Source: an uncultured Opitutales bacterium (GTDB lineage: Bacteria > Verrucomicrobiota > Verrucomicrobiia > Opitutales > Intestinicryptomonadaceae). From it: 47,600 nt of DNA. Below, piece by piece: positions 16,427-24,277 of the stretch. The DNA lies in the NCBI GenBank assembly GCA_900545715.1, contig URAJ01000017.1:1-47600 (forward strand). The letters run 5' to 3'. The position numbers and the translations under genes were made by a program. Within the stretch, counting starts at the first letter, position 1, and every line of letters begins with the position of its first letter. Under the pieces are notes generated by a model that was not told the origin of the DNA, did no database searches, and saw only the letters and a list, made by a program, of their open reading frames with translations.

Positions 16427-17521
16427 TTAGAAACTCCATTCAATTTGCTTGTCTCGCGCGGCGCTGCAGAAATTTTCAATCTGTTTTATGGAAAACGCGC
16501 GCATTTGCGGATGTTTTGCATAAAAAAACTTATACCATTCGGCGGTCATTGCTACGGCCTTCGCCGCGTCCAATACCGGACGGACGCCGAGCAGCTTGTC
16601 GGCTTTCGAGACGTCGAGCGAAAGAAGCTTGGCTTCGTGCGGCCCAGCGGAATCCGCTTTTATCGAAGACGAACTTCCACCCCAGACTCCCACTAAAATA
16701 TCTACGATGTCGCCGACACTCAAAACCGCGCTTGAATCGGGGCCGAAGTTGAAACCGTCCGAAAATTTTTCCGGTTCTTCCAACAGTTTTTGCGCGAGCC
16801 TCATGTATCCCGCGAGGGGTTCGAGGACATGCTGCCACGGCCTTACGGAAGCGGGGTTCCTGACCGGCGCCGGCATTCCTTTTGAAAGCGCGCGAATGCA
16901 GTCGGGCACGAGCCTGTCCTTAGCCCAGTCGCCGCCGCCTATGACGTTCCCCGCGCGCGCCGAGGCGAGGGCGAACGGTTTGCCGCCTTCTAAAAAGCTC
17001 CTGCGGTAAGAAGCCGTCAAAATTTCAGAGCAGCCTTTCGAGGACGAATACATATCGTACCCGCCCATGGGGTCGTCCTCTTTACGCGGAATGCCGTTGT
17101 CGGGATTTTCGTAGCATTTGTCGGTGGTGACGTTTACGAAAGCTTTGACCGCGCCGCACTTTCTTGCCGCTTCAAGGACGTTTAAAGTCCCTATTACGTT
17201 TGTTTCGTAGGTAAGCTTGGGCTCGTCGTATGAAAGCCTTACGAGGGGCTGGGCGGCGAGGTGGAAAACAATTTCAGGGCGGGTTTGCGCGAAGAATTTT
17301 TCGAGAGTTTCGCTGTCGCGGATATCGGCGATTTTTTCCGCCGCAAGCAGCTCTTTAATGCCGAGCACGCTGTATGCGGTAAATTCGGTGTCGGGCAGGA
17401 GCGAGTATCCGCAAACTTTCGCGCCGAGGCTTTCGAGCCAAAGAGAGAGCCACGAGCCCTTGAAGCCGGCATGTCCGGTCACGAGAACGGTTTTGCCTTT
17501 AAAAATATCTTTGAAAGCCAT
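16427..17521 (-). CDS. rfbG: CDP-glucose 4,6-dehydratase
   Basis: NAD-dependent extended SDR of 364 residues converting CDP-D-glucose to CDP-4-dehydro-6-deoxy-D-glucose. The N-terminus FKGKTVLVTGHAGFKGSWLS is a clear RfbG/DdhB signature, with G-x-x-G-x-x-G for NAD at about residues 16-22. VNVTTDKCYEN and YDMYSSSKGCSE supply the catalytic Thr/Asp/Lys region and the YxxxK pair. The length matches the family. It begins 3 bases after the reconstructed rfbF stop and ends one base before rfbH, so rfbFGH form a tight operon. It acts in the cytoplasm on the product of RfbF. Confidence 0.96.
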   Translation of the reverse strand: MAFKDIFKGKTVLVTGHAGFKGSWLSLWLESLGAKVCGYSLLPDTEFTAYSVLGIKELLAAEKIADIRDSETLEKFFAQTRPEIVFHLAAQPLVRLSYDEPKLTYETNVIGTLNVLEAARKCGAVKAFVNVTTDKCYENPDNGIPRKEDDPMGGYDMYSSSKGCSEILTASYRRSFLEGGKPFALASARAGNVIGGGDWAKDRLVPDCIRALSKGMPAPVRNPASVRPWQHVLEPLAGYMRLAQKLLEEPEKFSDGFNFGPDSSAVLSVGDIVDILVGVWGGSSSSIKADSAGPHEAKLLSLDVSKADKLLGVRPVLDAAKAVAMTAEWYKFFYAKHPQMRAFSIKQIENFCSAARDKQIEWSF

Positions 17522-17524
17522 TTT

Positions 17525-18296
17525 TTAATCCCAGATTTTCCACGGTGCGCGTCCGGCGCTCCATAGCTCGTTTAAGTCTTTTTTATCTTTAAGCATGTCC
17601 ATTGGGCGCCAGAAGCCGCAGTGCAGATATGCGTTGAGCTGGCCTGCTTCCGCGAGGTTGTTGAGGGGTTCCCGCTCCCATATTGGGGGAATCCGGTATA
17701 TAGTCGAACACTTCCGGCTCGAGAACGAAAAAGCCGCCGTTAATCCACGACGCCGAATCTTCCGGCTTTTCGCGGAAGTCCGATATTTCGCCGCCTTGCG
17801 CAATCCTCAAAACTCCGAAGCGCGAGGTGGGCCTCACCGCTGTGAGAGTCGCAATTTTTCCCGAATTTCTGTGGCACTCAAGAAGCTCCGGAATGTTTAT
17901 GTCGGCGACCCCGTCGCCGTAAGTTAGCATAAAAGTTTCGTTGCCAATGTATTTTTTTATCTGGGCAATTCTCCCTCCGGTGAGGGTTTCCTTGCCTGTG
18001 TCGCAGAGTGTTATCTTCCAGGGCTCCGAGCGGTTTTTGTGCACCTGAACAGAGTTGTCGGACAGGTCGATTGTTATGTCGGAGGAGTTTGCCCTATAAT
18101 TCAAAAAGTATTCTTTTATGTATTCGCCTTTATAGCCGCACATTACCACGAATTCGTTGAATCCGTAGTGTGAGTAAATCTTCATTATGTGCCATAGAAT
18201 CGGCTTTCCCCCGATTTCCACCATTGGCTTCGGGCGGACTGTCGTTTCTTCCCCCAATCTCGAACCGAGCCCTCCCGCGAGTATTGCTACTTTCAT
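17525..18296 (-). CDS. rfbF: glucose-1-phosphate cytidylyltransferase, with an apparent +1 frameshift
   Basis: Makes CDP-glucose from CTP and glucose-1-phosphate, the entry step for rfbG and rfbH. The N-terminus MKVAILAGGLGSRLGEET with downstream RPKPMVEIGGKPILWHIM and the YGDGVADI metal site identify it. From the ATG the frame runs to FVLEPEVFDYIPDS and then leaves the family sequence, ending at 17589 as a 235-residue product. The expected C-terminus (WEREPLNNLAEAGQLNAY, then GFWRPMD and APWKIWD) continues in another frame to 17525. Removing one C from the five-C run (plus-strand G5 at 17685-17689) rejoins them as DSPIWEREPLNN and gives 256 residues, the normal length. This is a sequencing indel, a fresh mutation or a slippage switch; the rest of the operon is intact, which favours a functional gene. 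Confidence 0.93.
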
Positions 18297-18430
18297 GATA
18301 TGTTAATCTTTTAAATTTTTAGTAGGGTGTAAAGTTCCGGTTAAAATCTGTGGCTTTTTGCGCGTTGCCTTCACCATAATTTTTACCTCACTATTTATTG
18401 CAGTTTTCCGTGATTTAAAATTTCCGGCAG

Positions 18431-20185
18431 CTATTGTCTTTCAATTGCGTCGGAAGTTTGTTTTTCATATAGACGCTTATAAGTCGGGCAATGTTGCATT
18501 AATTCCGCATGCGTCCCGAAATCAATTATTTTGCCGTTTTCAAAAACTATTATTTTTTGGACATTTTTTATTGTGCTAAACCTGTGGGCGATTACGAGCA
18601 TCGTGCGGTCTTTCATTAGGTTGTCCACCGCTTTTTGTATGAAAGCTTCGCTGTTTACGTCGAGCGCGGAAGTGGCTTCGTCGAGAACGAGCAGCGGCGG
18701 GTTCTTCAAGAATACGCGCGCGAGCGCAATGCGCTGCTTCTGCCCGCCCGAGAGTCTGTCGCCGCGCTCTCCGACGACTGTTTGGTACCCGTTTTCGAGC
18801 TCGAGGATAAATTCGTGGGCGTACGCCATTTTTGCGGCTTTTTCGACTTCTTCGCGCGTGGCCGACGGGCGTGCGATTAGAATGTTGTTGTAAACGGTGT
18901 CGTTAAACAAGACGGGATATTGCGGGACACTTCCGAGATTGTCCATGAAGTCGCTTTGGCGGATGTCGCGCAAGTCGATTCCGTCGAGGGTAATCGAGCC
19001 GCTTACGGGGTCGTACAGGCGCATTGCGAGCTTTGCGAAAGTGCTTTTGCCGGCGCCGCTCTCGCCGACGAGCGCACAGCTTGTCCCGGCGGGAATCGTT
19101 ATGCTTACGTCGTCCAGCACGATTTTATCCTTGTAGGCAAAGCTTACATTGTGGAATGAAATCTCTCCGCGGACTTTCGGAAGCTTTACGGGATTTTTTG
19201 GTTCGGGGACTGTCGATTGGTAGTCGAGAATATCGCAGATTCTGTCCACGAGCGGCATAACTTTTATGAAGTCGGTGGACATTCTGATTACGCGCTTAAT
19301 CGGGTCGATAGTGAAATATAGGGCGATGCCGATGGCCGAGAAGGTCGGGAAGTCTATGCCTGCAAAGTATGCGTACACAAATGTAAGGGAAACCATTGTG
19401 GCGGCGAGAAACTCCATGAAGGGCTGCTGCATGAGCTCGTATTTCGCCATTTTGAGCGAGAACCATTTAAACGAAGTATTGAGCGTCTCGAACTTCTTTT
19501 TTTGAGGTTCTTGGAGATTAAAAACCCTTACTTCGTGGACGGCGTCGAGGTTTTCGCCGAACAGCTGCGCCATTTCACTCAGCCCTACCTGCGCTTTGCC
19601 CGCGAAGCGTTTCATATTCTTGCGTATCATTTGGACAGGCAGAATGCAGAACGGAACTGCCGCCAAGAAAATAAGCAGCACAACAACTTGCCCTTTTGTG
19701 AAGCAAAGGTAGAGCAAGAATGCGAGCGCCCCCACAACTTGCAGCGGTTGGCGGAATATTTCAGACGAGAATGAAAGCAGGACGGTTTGGACTGCGGCGG
19801 TGTCGTTCGTAAGCCTCGTGAGCAGGTCGCCGGTGGTAAACTTGTCGAAGAACGCAATCGGATAACTTTGGATTCTGTCAAATATATGCTGTTTGAGTCT
19901 GCGCAAGACTTCGAGCGATGAAAAGGTCATGAGGTATCCGCTCAGATATCCGAATATTGCCCGCATTGCAAAAATTGTGGGCAGCAGCATGGCTATACCG
20001 AGAATATACCAAGCAGAATGCGGCTGCGCGCCTTGGTCCATGAAAATCTGCCTTAGAACCTTGTCGAATATCACAGGCATTCCAAAGCCGCTACACGCCC
20101 CGAAGAGTGCGCCAAAGATGATAGCCGCAATCAGTTGCGGAAGGCACGGCTTTATGTAAACGTAAAATCTAAGCAGTTTCTTCAT
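18431..20185 (-). CDS. msbA: ABC exporter, MsbA/lipid flippase family (fused TMD-NBD half transporter)
   Basis: Half-transporter of 584 residues that should homodimerise and flip lipid A-core or another lipid-linked glycan across the inner membrane. Residues 1-310 carry six membrane helices of the type I exporter fold (SYPIAFFDKFTTGDLLTRLTND is the coupling-helix region). The nucleotide-binding domain shows Walker A GESGAGKST, the signature LSGGQKQRIALARVF, Walker B LLVLDEATSALD and the switch histidine in VIAHRFST. Its stop is 134 bases upstream of rfbF on the same strand, so it may be co-transcribed with the glycan operon. MsbA is the best family match; export of the glycan itself rather than lipid A is possible. 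Confidence 0.9.
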   Translation of the reverse strand: MKKLLRFYVYIKPCLPQLIAAIIFGALFGACSGFGMPVIFDKVLRQIFMDQGAQPHSAWYILGIAMLLPTIFAMRAIFGYLSGYLMTFSSLEVLRRLKQHIFDRIQSYPIAFFDKFTTGDLLTRLTNDTAAVQTVLLSFSSEIFRQPLQVVGALAFLLYLCFTKGQVVVLLIFLAAVPFCILPVQMIRKNMKRFAGKAQVGLSEMAQLFGENLDAVHEVRVFNLQEPQKKKFETLNTSFKWFSLKMAKYELMQQPFMEFLAATMVSLTFVYAYFAGIDFPTFSAIGIALYFTIDPIKRVIRMSTDFIKVMPLVDRICDILDYQSTVPEPKNPVKLPKVRGEISFHNVSFAYKDKIVLDDVSITIPAGTSCALVGESGAGKSTFAKLAMRLYDPVSGSITLDGIDLRDIRQSDFMDNLGSVPQYPVLFNDTVYNNILIARPSATREEVEKAAKMAYAHEFILELENGYQTVVGERGDRLSGGQKQRIALARVFLKNPPLLVLDEATSALDVNSEAFIQKAVDNLMKDRTMLVIAHRFSTIKNVQKIIVFENGKIIDFGTHAELMQHCPTYKRLYEKQTSDAIERQ

Positions 20186-20329
20186 TTTCTCAATTTATAG
20201 ATTTTCGTATCTGTGGCGCTTTGCGTCAAGCCTTTTGGGGTTTTAGCGGGAAGTAGAGGGCAATTTTTATAAAAAATGCGCAATTTGAAAATTTTATCCT
20301 GGCTGCCGGCTTTTTTTTGCTAAATTTAT

Positions 20330-20989
20330 ATGGTTGATTTCCCTTCTCCACAAGCTACTATTAAATATGTGGATAAAAAAAGCGCGCTTTCTGAAAATTT
20401 CCCAAAACTGCTTGCAGTGGCTGTTGGCTGCGCAATTGCGTGGTCAGCGGTGGAGCCTTATAGCTGGGGGGTGTGGTGTGTCGAGATATCGAGCGTTTTG
20501 CTCGTTTACTTTATATTGATTTTTACATATGGGAAATTTCGTTTTTCCAATATGTCGTATTTTATAGTTTCGCTGTGGCTTGTGATGCATGCGGTTGGTG
20601 CGCGGTATTCCTTTGAGCTCGTTCCGTTCGGGCTTGTGAGCGACTTGTTCGGGTTTGAGCGAAACCACTACGACAGGGTCGCGCATTTTGTAGTTGGAAT
20701 GAATTCCTATGGGGCAGCGGAGTTTTTTATGCGCAAGGGCTTTGTATGCGGGCGGAGGTTTGCGGCTTTTGCGGGAATTCTTTTTATAATGGCGCTCGCT
20801 AACGCATGGGAGCTGATAGAATGGGGATATGCCGAGGCCGACGGAGGCGAGGTCGGGGCGGCTTTTCTCGGCTCGCAGGGCGATGTGTGGGACGCCCAAA
20901 AAGATATGCTTTGCGACACCCTCGGGGCGGTTTTTGCGGCGTTCATATTTTTGGCAAATTTCAAAATCCCCGCGGAGCGGAGAGAATGA
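20330..20989 (+). CDS. DUF2238/YjdF-family membrane protein
   Basis: Inner-membrane protein of 219 residues with six or so hydrophobic helices. It matches the YjdF/DUF2238 family through FGFERNHYDRVAHFVVGM (about residues 105-122), ANAWELIEWGYAEADGGEVGAAF and SQGDVWDAQKDMLCDTLGA near the C-terminus. The conserved His, Asp and Glu residues in these segments face the membrane boundary in homologues, but no biochemical function is established. It is a single-gene unit divergent from the msbA gene. The ATG start gives a hydrophilic N-terminal tail of about 25 residues before the first helix. Confidence 0.88.
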   Translation: MVDFPSPQATIKYVDKKSALSENFPKLLAVAVGCAIAWSAVEPYSWGVWCVEISSVLLVYFILIFTYGKFRFSNMSYFIVSLWLVMHAVGARYSFELVPFGLVSDLFGFERNHYDRVAHFVVGMNSYGAAEFFMRKGFVCGRRFAAFAGILFIMALANAWELIEWGYAEADGGEVGAAFLGSQGDVWDAQKDMLCDTLGAVFAAFIFLANFKIPAERRE

Positions 20990-21021
20990 ATGTTGCCCGA
21001 GGATTGCGCAATTATGTTTCG

Positions 21022-21048
21022 TTGACTTTTGGCAGTTGTATATATAGT
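21022..21048 (+). promoter_or_regulatory. promoter-like element of the deacetylase-like gene
   Basis: TTGACT at 21022-21027, 15-base spacer, TATAGT at 21043-21048. The ATG at 21059 is only 10 bases beyond the -10 box, so the transcript would have almost no leader. Confidence 0.4.
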
Positions 21049-21058
21049 CGTTTCGCTT

Positions 21059-23008
21059 ATGTTTTGCAAGGCTGTTAGAATTTTAAAATTTTTGGCGCTT
21101 GCTTGCGCCGTATCCACTTGCGTCTTTGGATCGGAAAGGCGACTTGAAGTCCGATATCCCGACGGAAAATCCGCAAAGGAGGCGGCGGTAAAGCCGCTGC
21201 GCCTGCCGGGGAATGCGGTGTCGGCATTTTCGTCCCGCTGGGACGACTCCACCCACGCCCATCTCAAAACCGCAAAAGTATTTAAAAATAGCGGAATGAA
21301 GGCGACGTTCATGCTCACCAAAGCCGACGAGAAATACCATGCCGACTGCTCGCGCAAATTTATTTCCGACGGTTTTGCGATAGCCTCGCACACGATAACC
21401 CACAGGCTCCTTCCGATGCTTTTGCCTAACGAGGCTTTTTACGAGATACTCGCCCAGCGCATAAAGCTTGAAAGCGCGCTCGATGTTCCGGTTGTGGCGT
21501 TCGCCCTTCCTGGATATGTTGCGACCCACCCATTTTACGAGGACGCCCCCCACCTTATAGGCGATTGCATTGTGCGTTCGGGATACCAAGTTCAGGCGGC
21601 GCTTTGGAGCGACAACGATGAAAAATATTCTCTGCCGAAGGGGTCATTGCTATCGTCGCATTTATTTAATATTAACGACAGAAACCCCAAAGAGGATCTC
21701 TTTGTAAAGGGCGTGTCAAAAGCGCTCGCCGCCCAGGAGAAAGATTCCGTTGCGCACATGACGCTCGGAGTGCATTCGTGGCAGTCCGACGCCGGATTTA
21801 AAGAGTTGGAGAGAATACTGAAAAAGCACAAGCGCAATGATTTCTGGTACTGTACCCAGAACGAATACGCGGCGTACACGAGAAAATTTGAAAACGTTAA
21901 AATATCCCCCGCGGTAGTGAGGGGGAACCGCGCATACTTTAAGATTTCTTGCGAGGATTCGAGGCATTTGGGAAGCGACGTTCCCCTCCAGATTGAGATA
22001 TCGGGCTCACCGGAGCGCGTGTTGCTCGACGGAGAGGAAGTGTCCCCTGTGAGCGGAGGCGTTTACGAGCTTCCGGAGGATCCCGCGACTGCCTCTCCGA
22101 AAAAAATCGACTTGGTTGACAATGCCGAAAATTCAAGAGACTTTTCCGGCTCTTCAAAGAAATTTGCCGGAATCGGAGGAAGGCTTTTTATAGATACCCG
22201 CGCAAATGCGGTTCAGCTCACTGTAAAAAACAGCTCAGAGTCCGTAATAGAAAATTGCGAAGCTACGTTCAGGCTTCCGCCTTATTTTAAAGACGGCGTT
22301 GCGCGTTTTAAGTTCCCAAAAATAAACCGCGGCGAGACCAAAAACATAAACTTTAAACTTCCCAAATCTTCCGGATATGCAGAGAGCGAATTGGGCAATT
22401 TTTATTTTGCGGCGCAATTTGACTTTTCAAGCGGCTCCGACGCTGGAAGAATATATTTTACGTCAACCGTGCCCGGAGGCAATGCCGACATCCCGTCTGC
22501 GCGAAACACTGCGGTATTCCTCGGCCCGGTCGAAAAGAATATGCTCTCTGACGACGTGATGGCGGGCATTTCCAACCCGTCCTCTCCGCTGAAAAACTTG
22601 GGGCAGACTCCGGATTTGAAATGGACGCCGTGCGCGAGCGACGACGGCATGAGATCTTTTCAGATAAAGCCTAATTCCGAAGATGCAAACTGGCGCAAAG
22701 CCGCCTCCAAAAAACAGTACGCAAATACGCATGTCAGGCTTGTCGCCCTCGAATTTTCCTCCAAATCCGAGAAGCTTACATTGTTTGCGGCTTTTAGAGA
22801 TATTTACTGCGTGTGGATAAACGGCGAAAAATTCTCCGCCCCGAAAAACGGCATTAAAGCGGAATTTAATGGCAAAAACGGGGAAAATAGGGTGGTTATT
22901 GTCTACAAACAGGAATTTTGGGCGACTGTAATGGATTCTGTCACAATATCAGCCGATGCAGATCCCTTCAAACCTGTAAAATTTTCCAAGCCAAAAATAG
23001 GCGACTAA
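21059..23008 (+). CDS. exported NodB-fold polysaccharide deacetylase-like protein with C-terminal beta domains
   Basis: Secreted or periplasmic protein of 649 residues. Residues 1-24 form a signal peptide (hydrophobic FLALACAVSTCVFG). A NodB-like domain follows (about 50-290): SSRWDDSTHAH supplies the paired aspartates (62-63) of the metal site, and ASHTITHRLL provides the SHxxxH histidines (111, 115). A later HMTLGVHSWQ segment may be the distal motif. After it come roughly 350 residues of predicted beta-rich sequence without a named family, plausibly sugar-binding or immunoglobulin-like modules. The ATG at 21059 is preferred to the TTG at 21029, which lies inside a promoter-like element. 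The likely role is deacetylation of an extracellular or cell-wall glycan; the substrate is unknown. Confidence 0.8.
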   Translation: MFCKAVRILKFLALACAVSTCVFGSERRLEVRYPDGKSAKEAAVKPLRLPGNAVSAFSSRWDDSTHAHLKTAKVFKNSGMKATFMLTKADEKYHADCSRKFISDGFAIASHTITHRLLPMLLPNEAFYEILAQRIKLESALDVPVVAFALPGYVATHPFYEDAPHLIGDCIVRSGYQVQAALWSDNDEKYSLPKGSLLSSHLFNINDRNPKEDLFVKGVSKALAAQEKDSVAHMTLGVHSWQSDAGFKELERILKKHKRNDFWYCTQNEYAAYTRKFENVKISPAVVRGNRAYFKISCEDSRHLGSDVPLQIEISGSPERVLLDGEEVSPVSGGVYELPEDPATASPKKIDLVDNAENSRDFSGSSKKFAGIGGRLFIDTRANAVQLTVKNSSESVIENCEATFRLPPYFKDGVARFKFPKINRGETKNINFKLPKSSGYAESELGNFYFAAQFDFSSGSDAGRIYFTSTVPGGNADIPSARNTAVFLGPVEKNMLSDDVMAGISNPSSPLKNLGQTPDLKWTPCASDDGMRSFQIKPNSEDANWRKAASKKQYANTHVRLVALEFSSKSEKLTLFAAFRDIYCVWINGEKFSAPKNGIKAEFNGKNGENRVVIVYKQEFWATVMDSVTISADADPFKPVKFSKPKIGD

Positions 23009-23054
23009 CGCCAATCGTGATTGCTTTTTTATCTGCGCGCCAAAAGCGTTTTCT

Positions 23055-23107
23055 ATATGCCGTTACCCGGCATATGGCGGAATTGATTTTGAGCGGAAAT
23101 TGATTTT
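23055..23107. repeat. intergenic hairpin and 11-bp direct repeat between convergent genes
   Basis: A 7-bp stem ATATGCC/GGCATAT (23055-23061 and 23069-23075, loop of 7) is followed by two copies of AATTGATTTTG (23081-23091 and 23098-23108 minus the last base). The hairpin lacks a T-run, so a terminator role is weak. Confidence 0.35.
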
Positions 23108-23119
23108 GTCGGCCGCAAG

Positions 23120-23767
23120 TTAAAGCTTTTGAATGTCGCGCTCCTTGAAGTGCACTATGCTTTTGCCTTCAAAGCGCGGGTCGCCGAAAAACGCTTCGAG
23201 GTCCATGCGCGCGTCCGGCAGTATTTTCTTTTTTAAAAGTTCCTCTTCCAATTCTCCGCCCTTAAAATAAATCACTCCGTTTTCGAGCGAGCCGTTTTTC
23301 CCGCGGCGGATTTTATTCCTTACAAATTTAAAAAACATCGGCAGCGCGCAAACCGATCTTCCGGTGCAGTAGTCGAAGCTGTCCTTTTGCTCTTCAATTC
23401 TTGCGTGCAGGCCTATGGCGTTTTTAAGCGACAATTTTTGCGCCATATCGTTTACCATTGCGATTTTCTTGCCGACGCCGTCGAACATAAAGATTTTTGC
23501 CTGCGGATAGAGTATCGCCATTACTATGCCAGGAAGCCCGCCTCCGCTGCCGACGTCTGCGATTTTCGCGCCGTCTGCCGGCTTGAAAAATTCCGAGATT
23601 GCCGCGCAAAAGGCGACGTGCCTATACTCGACATCGTCCATATCCTTTCGCGAAAGCAGGTTTACTTTTTGGTTCGCCTCCCTCAGAAGCTCTGAAAAAT
23701 CAAGCAAAGCCTCGACCTTTTCGGGGTCGAGGTTCGGCAATTTTTCAAATGGATTTTTATTCGGCAT
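23120..23767 (-). CDS. rsmG: 16S rRNA (guanine(527)-N7)-methyltransferase RsmG
   Basis: SAM-dependent methyltransferase of 215 residues that modifies G527 of 16S rRNA in the 30S subunit. The SAM-binding motif is ADVGSGGGLPGIVMAI (about residues 70-85), preceded by NQKVNLLSRKDMDDV, a stretch typical of RsmG/GidB (FNLTxxxxxxEVxxRH in many homologues, here VEYRHV). The GRSVCALPMFFKF segment matches the conserved (S/A)RA-hydrophobic region. The length is normal. It lies 29 bases after ndk on the same strand, so the two probably share a transcript. The ATG has no Shine-Dalgarno. Confidence 0.93.
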   Translation of the reverse strand: MPNKNPFEKLPNLDPEKVEALLDFSELLREANQKVNLLSRKDMDDVEYRHVAFCAAISEFFKPADGAKIADVGSGGGLPGIVMAILYPQAKIFMFDGVGKKIAMVNDMAQKLSLKNAIGLHARIEEQKDSFDYCTGRSVCALPMFFKFVRNKIRRGKNGSLENGVIYFKGGELEEELLKKKILPDARMDLEAFFGDPRFEGKSIVHFKERDIQKL

Positions 23768-23796
23768 AGCTTGGCGGATTTTAGTCGCCCCGAAAT

Positions 23797-24213
23797 TTAG
23801 AATACTTCGTCTTCCGAGAAAAATCTCGCGATTTCCGCCGCCGCGCTCTCAATGGAGTCCGAGGCATGGGCTATATTTTCGCGCGTATTTTCACCGAAGT
23901 CGCCGCGTATGGTTCCCTTTGGGGCTTCCTGCGAGTTTGTCGGGCCGAGCAATTCGCGGACTTTCTTTACAGCGTTTTCCCCTTCAAGAACCGCTATCAC
24001 CACGGGGCGCCTTTGCATAAATTCCACGAGCGGCGGATAGTAGGGTTTGCCGACTATATGCGCATAGTGGGACTCAAGCGTCTGCTCTTTTAGCTTTGCC
24101 ATTTTGCATGCCACAATATCCATGCCTGCGGCGAAGAATCTGCCGAGCACTTCGGGCATGAGGCGTTTTTCCATACAGTCGGGCTTTAATATAATAAGAG
24201 TTCTTTCTTTCAT
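23797..24213 (-). CDS. ndk: nucleoside-diphosphate kinase
   Basis: Transfers the gamma-phosphate of ATP to NDPs through a phosphohistidine, balancing NTP pools in the cytoplasm. All family marks are present in 138 residues: RTLIILKPDCMEKRL at the start, the Kpn-loop region, GPTNSQEAPKGTIRGDFG, and the active-site NIAHASDS with its histidine near residue 115. The length is standard for a bacterial Ndk. The ATG is embedded at the edge of an inverted repeat (TTGTTCA-N5-TGAACAA), which could be an operator or mask initiation. It lies 64 bases after the GH42-like gene and 29 before rsmG. Confidence 0.97.
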   Translation of the reverse strand: MKERTLIILKPDCMEKRLMPEVLGRFFAAGMDIVACKMAKLKEQTLESHYAHIVGKPYYPPLVEFMQRRPVVIAVLEGENAVKKVRELLGPTNSQEAPKGTIRGDFGENTRENIAHASDSIESAAAEIARFFSEDEVF

Positions 24214-24231
24214 TGTTCACATAATGAACAA
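24213..24231. promoter_or_regulatory. inverted repeat at the ndk start codon
   Basis: TTGTTCA (24213-24219), 5-base spacer CATAA, TGAACAA (24225-24231): perfect 7-bp dyad. On the minus strand its last base is the A of the ndk ATG. Its symmetry and location suit a dimeric repressor site or a small translational hairpin. Confidence 0.45.
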
Positions 24232-24277
24232 AAGCCTCCCGTGCTGTCCAACACAAAATGCGCGTCTTGCAGATAGG

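Noticed and set aside
23081..23108. 11-bp direct repeat as a mobile-element attachment or target duplication
   Set aside because: Copies are only 17 bases apart with no element between them; more likely chance in AT-rich intergenic DNA.
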